Shown here: positions 1-6,245 of the stretch, one piece after another
Numbering within the stretch: position 1 is the stretch's first letter
Layout of the letters: the number at the start of each line of letters is the position of its first letter
DNA from: Oscillospiraceae bacterium
GTDB taxonomy: Bacteria; Bacillota; Clostridia; Oscillospirales; Ruminococcaceae
DNA length: 6,245 nucleotides
Assembly (NCBI GenBank): GCA_017410745.1
Contig: JAFPPJ010000417.1
Location: forward strand, 1-6,245
Direction: 5' to 3'
Program-made: the position numbers and the translations under genes
Notes under the pieces: model-generated
Database searches by the model: none
Told to the model about the DNA's origin: nothing
The model's input: the letters and a program-made list of their open reading frames with translations, nothing else

Positions 1-29
1 GCTCGGTCACTCTCGTTTGCCTATGAACG

Positions 30-191
30 CTATACACTTACGGCACGGCCGGCAGCGATATCGTTGATATACCTGCTGATCATTTCATTTGCGACCCGGT
101 AACTTTCATATACTAACATACATATAAATTCGACTTTTCTATTGTATTTGTTGATAAAGTATGGTATAATGTCGGTATAAGCATCTTTCAT
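30..191 (-). CDS. Possible small ORF, 53 codons, unknown function
   Basis: An uninterrupted ATG-to-TAG frame of 53 codons runs on the minus strand and begins MKDAYTDIIPYF. The predicted peptide is mixed polar and aromatic, with a plausible amphipathic helix near YESYRVANEMISRYI, and has no obvious signal peptide or transmembrane segment. An in-frame stop lies just upstream, so ATG at 191 is the first available start. Against it: no good ribosome binding site precedes the ATG (only a GGTAGGG-like stretch about 13 nt away), I recognise no family, and the frame covers the best promoter for the plus-strand gene. It may be a chance open frame in a leader region. Low confidence. Confidence 0.2.
   Translation of the reverse strand: MKDAYTDIIPYFINKYNRKVEFICMLVYESYRVANEMISRYINDIAAGRAVSV
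142..170 (+). promoter_or_regulatory. Sigma-A type promoter with extended -10
   Basis: A perfect TATAAT (165-170) is preceded by TGG, giving the TGnTATAAT extended -10 form. A weak -35 (TTGTAT, 142-147, only TTG matching consensus) lies 17 bp upstream, and an extended -10 can compensate for this. The upstream stretch (about 105-150) is AT-rich. Transcription would start near 176-178, giving a leader of roughly 58 nt before the ATG at 235. This is the only convincing promoter in the window and it points into the cyclase gene. Confidence 0.6.
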
Positions 192-205
192 CGGACGATA
201 CCGAC
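171..205 (+). promoter_or_regulatory. Inverted repeat just downstream of the -10
   Basis: GTCGGTAT (171-178) and ATACCGAC (198-205) form a perfect 8-bp inverted repeat separated by 19 nt. It starts directly after the -10 box and spans the expected transcription start. It could be an operator for a dimeric regulator, or part of a 5' leader hairpin. It is not a terminator, since no T-tract follows. Its function is inference only. Confidence 0.3.
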
Positions 206-216
206 CCTACCACCGC

Positions 217-229
217 AGGAAAGTGAGAG
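217..229 (+). promoter_or_regulatory. Ribosome binding site deciding the start at 235
   Basis: The purine-rich stretch AGGAAAGTGAGAG lies 5 to 17 nt before ATG 235, with AGGAAAG about 11 nt away. No comparable site precedes ATG 303. This supports translation starting at 235 in the frame that the 5-bp duplication later breaks. Confidence 0.5.
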
Positions 230-234
230 ACGAT

Positions 235-2129
235 ATGATCAATTCTCTGAGAACGATCGCATTGTTCGGATGCTCATTCACAGGCAGATATATGCGTGAT
301 ATATGCCTCGCATTCAATTCAATACAGTAGCCGAAGAAATGCGCATGAACCTCGTGTACATAAACTCACTGGGCAAGATAGGCAACAGGAACGCCCAGTA
401 CGGCGACTACGAGTTTGATCTGATAGATATGATAGATCTCGACCAGTTCGACGGGATCATATTCGTCGGTGACAACTACAACCTTGAAGGTATGGCTGAG
501 AAGGTCATAAGGAAGCTCAGGACGGCAAAGTGTCCCGTCGTGTCCATCGCAGGAGCGGTGGATGGCTTCTACAATATCGAATTTGACGATGCTCAGGGCA
601 TCAGGACACTGACCGAGCATTTCATAGATCATCACGGCATGACGAAGATAGGCTTCATGTCGGGCTATCTTACGCATCCCGATGCGCGGGTAAGGCTTGA
701 CCTGTTCCGCAGAGTGATGCGCGAGCATGGCATGCCCGAGGACGGCGCCGGCATGTTCGAGGGCGACTTCTGGTTCAACAAGGGCAACGAGGCTGCCGAT
801 TATTTCCTCTCCCTCCCCGAGAGACCCGAGGCAATAGTCTGTGCGAATGACTATATGGCGATAGCGCTTATCACCGCGCTGAAAAACCGCGGTATAAACG
901 TCCCCGATGATATAGCGGTATCGGGATTTGACGGCAGTATCGAGGGCAAGGAGTACACTCCCCACATCACCACAGGCACGAGAGAGCGCGTAGATATCGC
1001 CAGGAAATCCCTTTCATTCATAAAGGCAATATGCGAGGGCAGGAAGCCCGACACCGACCTGAAGATACTTCCGAGACCCATATATTCTCAGTCCTGCGGC
1101 TGTGAGAAGGTAGATTACAAGCTCGCCACCGAGGATATAAACCATATAATGCAGTCTGCCCGCGATTTCAGCTATAATCTCTACGATACCGAGTCCATCC
1201 TGCTCAAGCTCAACAAGACCGAGACCATAAATGAGCAGAGGAGCGTATTCATAGAGAACTTCCTGAGCATAGGCGATATCAATTCATACTTCCTCATGAT
1301 GCATATCGACCGCAACGGCCGTCCCGCCCATGACAGCGACTACATCTCCCCCACGGGCAATTTCCGCCCCATGATCGTCATAGACTGGCACAAACATTAC
1401 AAGACCGACGGCGAGATATTCTCCACATCGAAGCTCATCCCCGATGCCCTCGACGACAAGCCCCGCTCATTCTATATATCGAGCACCCACTGTGCAGAGC
1501 GGATGTTCGGATACACCGCCGTGGAAATGTCGGGCAAGGAGATATACAACGAGTTTTACAATGTATGGCTGCTATCCATGGCGATAAACCTTGAGACCAT
1601 GCTGAAGAACGACAGGATAAAGAAGCTGGTGAACACCCTTGAGGATCTGAGCATCCGCGACGGCCTTACGGGTATGCTCAACAGGCGCGGCTTTGACGAG
1701 CTGTCAAGGGATGCGATACAATCCATCGACGGCAAGGCTGTTGCCTGCACCATAATCCTTGATATGGACGGGCTCAAGATAATAAATGACGATTACGGCC
1801 ACCATGAGGGCGACCTTGCAATACGCTCCGTCGCAAATATCATCACCAAATGCTGCAATTCGGGCGAGATAACGGCTCGTGCGGGCGGCGATGAATTCTA
1901 CGTCTTTTCCGTGGAGTACAGCGAAAAGAAGCTCGAACGCTTCATATCCAAGCTGCGCGACCTTCTCGACAATTACAACAAATGCAGCGAGAAGCCCTAC
2001 AAGGTGGATGTGAGCTGGGGCGCATACATCTGCGAGATCGACAGCTCATGCAGGCTCGAGGATATGCTCAAGCACAGCGACGCTCTGATGTATGAGCAGA
2101 AGATGCAAAAGCCCAACAGAAGAAAATAG
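235..2129 (+). CDS. LacI-type sugar-binding fold / GGDEF diguanylate cyclase, frameshifted near its 5' end
   Basis: This is predicted to make cyclic di-GMP from two GTP in the cytoplasm, under control of a ligand-binding domain. The open frame from ATG 303 gives 608 residues (numbering below). Residues about 6-265 resemble a type-1 periplasmic-binding fold of the LacI/GalR class, with landmarks FDGIIFVGDNYN, KIGFMSGYLTHPDAR, ICANDYMAIAL-like and PDDIAVSGFDG. There is no helix-turn-helix, signal peptide or membrane segment. Residues about 280-440 are a linker or possibly GAF-like region. The GGDEF domain is residues 448-600, with DGLTGMLNRRGF (453-464), catalytic and guanine-binding D487, N495 and D504, and GGDEF (528-532). 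The RxxD inhibitory site is absent (NSGE at that place). The natural start is ATG 235, giving MINSLRTIALFGCSFTGRYM, but this frame meets TAG at 328 because of a 5-bp tandem duplication (312-321). Without it the protein would be 629 residues. As it stands the gene may be inactive, N-terminally truncated by restart at 303, or phase-variable. A sequencing error is possible. Confidence 0.85.
312..323 (+). repeat. Pentanucleotide tandem repeat (ATTCA)2-AT causing a frameshift
   Basis: ATTCA occurs twice in a row (312-316, 317-321), followed by AT. Two copies put the frame from ATG 235 into TAG at 328. With a single copy the frame reads LAFNTVAEEMRMN and joins the downstream cyclase frame with no stop. 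The insertion length of five accounts exactly for the change of frame. Replication slippage could add or remove a copy. Confidence 0.75.
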
Positions 2130-2132
2130 ACG

Positions 2133-2167
2133 CATCGCTGACGGATATCCCGTCAGCGATGTTTTGT
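2133..2167. terminator. Rho-independent terminator, probably bidirectional
   Basis: A perfect 12-bp stem (CATCGCTGACGG 2133-2144; CCGTCAGCGATG 2150-2161) with a 5-nt loop is followed on the plus strand by TTTTGT. It lies 3 nt after the stop of the cyclase gene. Read on the minus strand, the stem is followed by CGTCTATTTTCTT, a weaker U-rich run, so it can also stop the convergent helicase operon, whose stop codon abuts it. Confidence 0.88.
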
Positions 2168-4389
2168 CATTGCCAGCTGCGGATACGCTCCTTCATGCCG
2201 GCTATGTCGAGTATCCCATAGGCAAAGCCCTTGCGCACCAGCTCCGGCGGCACATATTCATCGTATTTCTCGAATATGGGTATCTCATCGGGATATACCA
2301 GCTCGAGAGGGTCAAAGTCCTTCTCCGCTTCCTCGCGCAGCACCGCAAAGAACTGTTCTTCATCCGCATCCATGGTGAACTGCATATAGTATGGACGTGA
2401 GGAGTCAAGACCTCTCAGCCCGAGCCTGTCCTTGCAGCGCAGCTTCAGGAAGCGCTCCATTGCAAGGAATGCGTAGCTGCCGAGCCACGGGAAGAATGCC
2501 CACATCTTTCCGCCGAGGCATATCAGCGGACGATCCTTCATCTCCGCCTTTGCGAAGGTGTCCCTCGCAGCATCGAGACGGCAGGCGGCGTGCCGCATAA
2601 GGTAGGGATAGCTCTGCTTTTCGCAGAGCACGGCGCGCATCCGTTCGAGTATCCTCGTGTGGATATCGCCGGGGCAGTCGCCGAAATATGCGGGGATATT
2701 GCCTTTGACCATCGTGCAGTAGACCTCATGCCGCTTGTGGTCTACCTCCTCTACTATCCATACATGGCCTGCTATGGCGATCTTTTCGCCTGCAGGGGGC
2801 GGCTTTGCGATAGTGCCGAGCTGCTCCGAGCCCGAGCGCACGGTGTATTCCACCGTCTCCACGAACACCGCATAGAACTTGTAGCTGTTGACTATGCGCT
2901 CGCCCGTGAGCCCCACTATCAGTCCGCCGTTCTCCGTGCGGGCGATATGGTCGGTCTTTATCAGGTGCAGCAGCAGTGTGCGGAAGTCATCCTTGTCTAT
3001 CCTGCCGAATACCGACAGAGTAAGTACGCGCGAGGCAAGCTCCGCGGGGGTCATCTCGCCGCAGGATGCAAGGGTGCTCATGGTCTGGTGATACAGCAGG
3101 GAAAATGGCAGCCTGTCGGTCTTGGGCGGCTCTACGAAGCGCTCCTCGATATACAGCTGCACCAGTGCGATGCCCTGTATCAGATACCAGGGTATCATTT
3201 CGGGCAGCATCGCCCTTGCCTCGGGATGTTCCTCCCGCATCACGAACCACATTTCCGATGGGTCACCACGCCGTCCGGTGCGCCCCATGCGCTGCAGGAA
3301 GCCCGACACGGTGAACGGCGCATCTATCTGGAATGCCCTCTCGAGCCTGCCTATATCTATGCCAAGCTCGAGGGTAGCTGTGGCGCATACGCTCATGAAG
3401 GAGTCATCGTCCTTCATTTCCTCCTCTGCGCTCTCCCTGTATGAAGCGGAGAGATTGCCGTGATGTATCAGAAAGCGGTCGGGCTCGTGATTTGCCTCGC
3501 AGTACTGCCGCAGCCGCTGGCATACGTCCTCGCATTCCTCGCGGGAATTGGTGAAGATAAGGCATTTCTTCCCTCGGGTGTGCTCGAATATATATCCCAT
3601 GCCCGGGTCTGCGGCAGTGGGCGCAGTATCCGTGGGGGGCTCGGGCTCTGCCTGTGCGGGTATATCTCTGCCCTCGTCCGCCTGCGGGTCGGAATTGAAG
3701 AAATGCTCCATCGACAGCCGCCATATCTCCTTGCCGCCGTCGAACTTCGGTATCACAGTGCCCCTGCTGCTGCCTGCGGAAAGGAACTTTCCCGCCTCCT
3801 CGGGGTCGCCGATGGTAGCGGACAGACCTACTCGTCTCGGGTCGCAGCCCGCAAGTCGGCACAGCCTTTCGATAAGGCAGAAGGTCTGAGCGCCCCTGTC
3901 TCCCCTGAGCAGGGAATGTATCTCATCTATCACGATGAAGCGCAGATCGCCGAACAGAGATGGTATCTCCATATGCTTGTTTATCATCAGTGATTCGAGA
4001 GATTCCGGGGTGATCTGCAGTATGCCCGCAGGCTTGCGCAGGAGCTTGCGCTTCTGAGTCTGCGATGCATCTCCGTGCCATCTTGTGACGGGGATGCCGT
4101 TGTCCGCACAAAGTTCGGTGAGCCTGCCGAACTGATCGTTTATAAGCGCCTTCAGCGGTGCTATGTACAGCACCCCCACCGATGAGGACGGCTCCTCATC
4201 GAGCATGGTCAGTATGGGGAAGAATGCCGCCTCTGTCTTGCCCGATGCGGTGGATGCCGCAATGAGCACGTTTTTGTCGGTGCCGAACAGTGCATCGCCT
4301 GCCGCATTCTGCACGGCACGGAGGGTCTGCCAGCCCTCCCTGTAGATATGATCCTGTATGAACGGGGCATACCTGTCAAAAATATCCAT
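2167..4389 (-). CDS. Lhr/BrxHI-like superfamily II DEIH-box helicase
   Basis: This is an ATP-dependent DNA or RNA helicase/translocase of 740 residues. The N-terminal RecA domain shows GWQTLRAVQ (Q-motif region, about 19-27), Walker A ASTASGKT (45-52), motif Ia PLKALINDQ (78-86), TPESL (127-131), Walker B DEIH (155-158) and LSATI (189-193). The second RecA domain shows LIFTNSREE (277-285), TATLELGIDIG (337-347) and arginine-finger motif VI QRMGRTGRRG (366-375). A Pro/Glu/Ala-rich, probably disordered insert (about 232-264) separates the two. Residues 400-740 hold a winged-helix-like and C-terminal region as in Lhr-type helicases. All catalytic motifs are intact. The start is set by AGGAG five nt upstream of the ATG. 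It is the last gene of the operon, 11 bp after the ATPase gene. In type 2 BREX, a helicase of this kind (BrxHI) accompanies BrxD, which suggests that the two proteins here cooperate on nucleic acid. Substrate and polarity cannot be read from sequence. Confidence 0.9.
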   Translation of the reverse strand: MDIFDRYAPFIQDHIYREGWQTLRAVQNAAGDALFGTDKNVLIAASTASGKTEAAFFPILTMLDEEPSSSVGVLYIAPLKALINDQFGRLTELCADNGIPVTRWHGDASQTQKRKLLRKPAGILQITPESLESLMINKHMEIPSLFGDLRFIVIDEIHSLLRGDRGAQTFCLIERLCRLAGCDPRRVGLSATIGDPEEAGKFLSAGSSRGTVIPKFDGGKEIWRLSMEHFFNSDPQADEGRDIPAQAEPEPPTDTAPTAADPGMGYIFEHTRGKKCLIFTNSREECEDVCQRLRQYCEANHEPDRFLIHHGNLSASYRESAEEEMKDDDSFMSVCATATLELGIDIGRLERAFQIDAPFTVSGFLQRMGRTGRRGDPSEMWFVMREEHPEARAMLPEMIPWYLIQGIALVQLYIEERFVEPPKTDRLPFSLLYHQTMSTLASCGEMTPAELASRVLTLSVFGRIDKDDFRTLLLHLIKTDHIARTENGGLIVGLTGERIVNSYKFYAVFVETVEYTVRSGSEQLGTIAKPPPAGEKIAIAGHVWIVEEVDHKRHEVYCTMVKGNIPAYFGDCPGDIHTRILERMRAVLCEKQSYPYLMRHAACRLDAARDTFAKAEMKDRPLICLGGKMWAFFPWLGSYAFLAMERFLKLRCKDRLGLRGLDSSRPYYMQFTMDADEEQFFAVLREEAEKDFDPLELVYPDEIPIFEKYDEYVPPELVRKGFAYGILDIAGMKERIRSWQ

Positions 4390-4394
4390 ATGTA

Positions 4395-4399
4395 CTCCT
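4395..4399 (-). promoter_or_regulatory. Ribosome binding site of the helicase gene
   Basis: AGGAG on the minus strand lies 5 nt before the ATG at 4389, in the 11-bp gap after the ATPase stop codon. It confirms the start and allows reinitiation by ribosomes finishing the upstream gene. Confidence 0.7.
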
Positions 4400-4400
4400 G

Positions 4401-5729
4401 TCAGAGCGTGAACTCCGCATAGTTTTCATCGGCCTTGTCCGATACCGCATCCGACACCGCATAGGAAAATTCATCCGAGCCGAGAAGTGCGGCTATGTCT
4501 ATACTGCTGTCCTGATACAGTATATCGAGCAGCTCTATGAAATCGCGTATCACCTCACGGGGGGTGATGTTGGTGTCTGCGCCGATGCGCTCGAACTCTA
4601 TCTTTATGAACAGTGCAAGGTCGTCGGTGGAGAGCCTGCTCTCATAGCCGTACAGCCCTGCGTGCATGGATGTGAGCTTTTCGCAGAGTATCAGCATCTC
4701 CTCTGCCGTGAGCGGGTCGAGCCTTATGACAGGTGCCAGCATATCCCTCGCACCCGGGCGTGAGAACTTCCCCTCCGCAAGACGTGAGCGCAGGGCCTCA
4801 TAGCTGTATATGCCGCGCCGCTTGTCCTCTACCGCCTGCGGCGTAGCGCCCATAATGATGCCGAGATACCGCGCCTTGCCCTGCAAGGTGTCGTTGTACA
4901 TAGTGAGGAGCTTCTCATAGTTGTACTGACGGGTGATGGTATTGGGTATCTTGTATATGTTCACCAGCTCATCCACCATGATCATCAGCCCGGAATATCC
5001 CGCAAGGCGGAAGAATACCGCGAATATCTTCAGATAGTCATACCAGTCATCATCGCTGATGATGATGTTTATACCCAGCTCCTCCTTAGCCTCGCGCTTG
5101 AGGTGGTATTCGCCCCTGAACCATCGTATCACCTTTGACTTTGCCTCATCGTCCCCGTCAAGATATGCATGATAATACACCGACAGCAGCCTTGCGAATT
5201 CAAAGCCGTGCACCATTTCGCTCACCGATGCGGTCACGGCGTATATCTTCCTGTCCACCGCCTCCGAGAGCGACGGGTCATCTGCGGCGAGCCCGGTCTC
5301 CGACATCGCATCACTGCGCACCGTGCTTATCCAGCGGTCAAGTATCAGCGTGAGAGCGCCGCCCTCGGGCTTTGTCCTGGTGGAGAGGTTGCCTATCAGC
5401 TCCCTGTATGTGGCGAGCCCCTGCCCGTGTGTGCCCTGTAGCCGCCTTTCAGGTGAAAGGTCTGCATCCGCCACGATAAAGCCCCTGTCCATGCAGAAAT
5501 TGCGTATGGTCTGCAGGAGAAAGCTCTTGCCCGAGCCGTACCGCCCCACGATGAAGCGGAATGATGCTCCTCCCTCGGATATTATCTCCACATCATGCAG
5601 GAGAGCGTCTATCTCGTTTTTCCTCCCGACGGTGACATACGGCAGCCCTATCCTCGGCACAACGCCGCCTTTCAGGGAATTCAGCACCGTCTGTGCTATC
5701 CTTTTAGGCACCTTTGTTTCAGCGCTCAT
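4401..5729 (-). CDS. BrxD-like (DUF2791) P-loop ATPase
   Basis: A 442-residue ATPase, probably cytoplasmic, of the DUF2791 family that includes BrxD of BREX systems. The N-terminal helical part (1-35) leads to VGRKNEIDALL (34-44), Walker A GRYGSGKS (62-69) and the conserved stretch GFIVADADLSPERRLQ (83-98). A long helical insert follows (about 105-240). Walker B is LMIMVDEL (248-255, D253 and E254), with a sensor-like strand GIIMGATPQA (290-299) and candidate arginine fingers in LRSRLAEGKF (313-322). The C-terminal part (335-442) is alpha-helical and resembles the lid/winged-helix region of AAA+/STAND-like ATPases. The ATP-binding motifs are intact. AGGAGG nine nt upstream supports the ATG, which overlaps the stop of the TerB-C gene (ATGA). 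Its place between a TerB-C protein and an Lhr-like helicase suggests a loader or switch ATPase for a DNA-acting complex. That role is inference, while the family call is fairly secure. Confidence 0.85.
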   Translation of the reverse strand: MSAETKVPKRIAQTVLNSLKGGVVPRIGLPYVTVGRKNEIDALLHDVEIISEGGASFRFIVGRYGSGKSFLLQTIRNFCMDRGFIVADADLSPERRLQGTHGQGLATYRELIGNLSTRTKPEGGALTLILDRWISTVRSDAMSETGLAADDPSLSEAVDRKIYAVTASVSEMVHGFEFARLLSVYYHAYLDGDDEAKSKVIRWFRGEYHLKREAKEELGINIIISDDDWYDYLKIFAVFFRLAGYSGLMIMVDELVNIYKIPNTITRQYNYEKLLTMYNDTLQGKARYLGIIMGATPQAVEDKRRGIYSYEALRSRLAEGKFSRPGARDMLAPVIRLDPLTAEEMLILCEKLTSMHAGLYGYESRLSTDDLALFIKIEFERIGADTNITPREVIRDFIELLDILYQDSSIDIAALLGSDEFSYAVSDAVSDKADENYAEFTL

Positions 5730-6245
5730 TTATCGTTTCCTCCTGTAATGCGGATAATATCCTCGCGGTAATCCTCCGTAAGCGTTATGTCATCGCCGTC
5801 ACATTCCACGGCGGTATCGCCTATCTCGTCAAAGAACAGCTCATTGAGCTGCTCCGCAAATATCTCTGCCATACAGCCCCACGAACGTATGATATCCTTC
5901 ACCGAAGTGCCCTCGAGCAGCATATCTATCACCTGCCGCTGTCTCGGGTCAAGGGATAGGCCCGGTGCGGGAACAGGCACTTCCACGGGTATATCCGCCG
6001 GTATATCCCGGACAGGCTCCGGTGTATCGGGGATGTCGGGTGCGGTGTCCGATATGTCCTCCGCCCGTTCCTCCTCCGTCAGCAGGCTGTTCTGTGTATG
6101 CAGCGCATCACGGCGTATCCTGTCAAGGTCGTCAAAGCGTATCTTCACCTTCTTCGCCTCTGCTGCGCGCTTCTCTTCCCTGTCTGCGGCGATGGCAGCC
6201 TCGATGTACGGTGCTGCCCACTTGTTTTCGGGGCGTTCCTTCAGC
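5726..6245 (-). CDS. TerB-C domain protein, C-terminal 172 residues only
   Basis: The frame is open to the window edge, so the 5' part is missing. GTG at 6148 is an internal valine, not the start: the 32 codons before it (LKERPENKWAAPYIE onwards) read as the charged helix that usually precedes VKIRFDDLDRIRRDA in this family. Visible order: the charged helix (1-32), VKIRFDDLDRIRRDALHTQ and LLTEEE (about 33-59), an acidic and proline-rich linker (about 60-95), then the TerB-C core with LDPRQRQVIDMLLEG, FAEQLNELFFDEIGDTAVE and ITLTEDYREDI. In the family this domain lies at the end of long proteins that also carry TerB-N and TerB domains, linked to tellurite-type stress and metal-binding systems. 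I expect those domains beyond the edge but cannot see them. It is first of the three genes visible in the operon. Confidence 0.75.
   Translation of the reverse strand, partial: LKERPENKWAAPYIEAAIAADREEKRAAEAKKVKIRFDDLDRIRRDALHTQNSLLTEEERAEDISDTAPDIPDTPEPVRDIPADIPVEVPVPAPGLSLDPRQRQVIDMLLEGTSVKDIIRSWGCMAEIFAEQLNELFFDEIGDTAVECDGDDITLTEDYREDIIRITGGNDK
5739..5744 (-). promoter_or_regulatory. Ribosome binding site of the ATPase gene
   Basis: A full AGGAGG lies on the minus strand nine nt before ATG 5729, inside the last codons of the TerB-C gene. With the ATGA overlap it indicates coupled, efficient translation of the ATPase. Confidence 0.75.

Noticed and set aside
1..102. Plus-strand open frame of 33 codons ending in TAA at 100, possibly the tail of an upstream gene
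   Set aside because: It is short, ends in an undiagnostic hydrophobic run, matches no family I recognise, and competes with the minus-strand small ORF. It cannot be decided without the sequence to the left.
151..181. Alternative promoter TTGATA (151-156) with TATAAG (176-181)
   Set aside because: The spacer is 19 bp and the -10 is poorer than the TGG-TATAAT at 162-170. TTGATA is only 8 bp from that better -10.
223..234. GTG 223 as the cyclase start
   Set aside because: It is in frame, but the only purine-rich site would directly abut or overlap it. ATG 235 has better spacing.
303..326. ATG 303 as the natural start of the cyclase gene
   Set aside because: There is no ribosome binding site before it, the first residues (MPRIQ) do not fit the fold, and the expected first strand is encoded upstream in another frame that joins exactly after removing one 5-bp repeat. 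It may still serve as a restart codon.
307..330. Programmed -1 frameshifting instead of a mutation
   Set aside because: No X XXY YYZ slippery heptamer is present between codons 307 and 328, and the tandem duplication explains the shift fully.
2092..2400. Plus-strand ORF of 102 codons crossing the terminator
   Set aside because: It overlaps the end of the cyclase gene, the terminator hairpin and the end of the helicase gene, so it is a chance frame.
2590..3444. Long plus-strand ORF of 284 codons
   Set aside because: It lies wholly antisense to the helicase, whose motifs are continuous and intact. It has no ribosome binding site or recognisable family, and is a shadow of GC-rich codons.
6146..6148. 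GTG 6148 as the start of the TerB-C gene
   Set aside because: The frame is open upstream to the window edge, and the upstream residues fit the family, so this codon is an internal valine.
2167..6245. A complete BREX locus
   Set aside because: Only BrxD-like and BrxHI-like genes are visible. The upstream neighbour is a TerB-C protein, and no PglX, PglZ, BrxC, BrxA or BrxB is present in the window.

Overview
The window looks like chromosomal DNA from a gut or rumen Firmicute of the Ruminococcus type (Oscillospiraceae). This is inferred from family resemblance: cytoplasmic proteins joining a LacI-type sugar-binding fold to GGDEF are common there. The moderately GC-rich coding sequence with frequent ATA (Ile) and AGG (Arg) codons fits. 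No rRNA, tRNA, CRISPR array, transposase or integrase is visible.

Left part (1-2129). About 230 bp of AT-richer leader holds an extended -10 promoter, an 8-bp inverted repeat and a ribosome binding site. It leads into a plus-strand gene for a periplasmic-binding-protein-like / GGDEF diguanylate cyclase. The reading frame from the natural start at 235 is broken after 31 codons by a 5-bp tandem duplication (ATTCA twice, 312-321). Removing one copy restores a continuous 629-residue protein with a complete first strand of the sugar-binding fold. The uninterrupted frame from 303 is therefore probably not the natural N-terminus. A 53-codon minus-strand ORF (30-191) overlaps the promoter and is only weakly supported.

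Middle (2130-2166). A strong hairpin with a T-tract separates two convergent genes and probably terminates transcription from both sides.

Right part (2167-6245). Three minus-strand genes form a compact operon, transcribed from the right edge leftwards. They are the C-terminal end of a TerB-C-domain protein (its start lies outside the window), a BrxD/DUF2791-like P-loop ATPase overlapping it by 4 bp (ATGA), and an Lhr/BrxHI-like superfamily II helicase 11 bp further on. A BrxD-type ATPase next to an Lhr-like helicase recalls type 2 BREX phage-defence loci, but here the partner is a TerB-domain protein and no BREX methylase, PglZ or BrxC is seen. The most interesting content is this TerB-C/ATPase/helicase module. 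It is probably a DNA-processing or defence system, and its role is inferred from families and operon order, not shown by the sequence.
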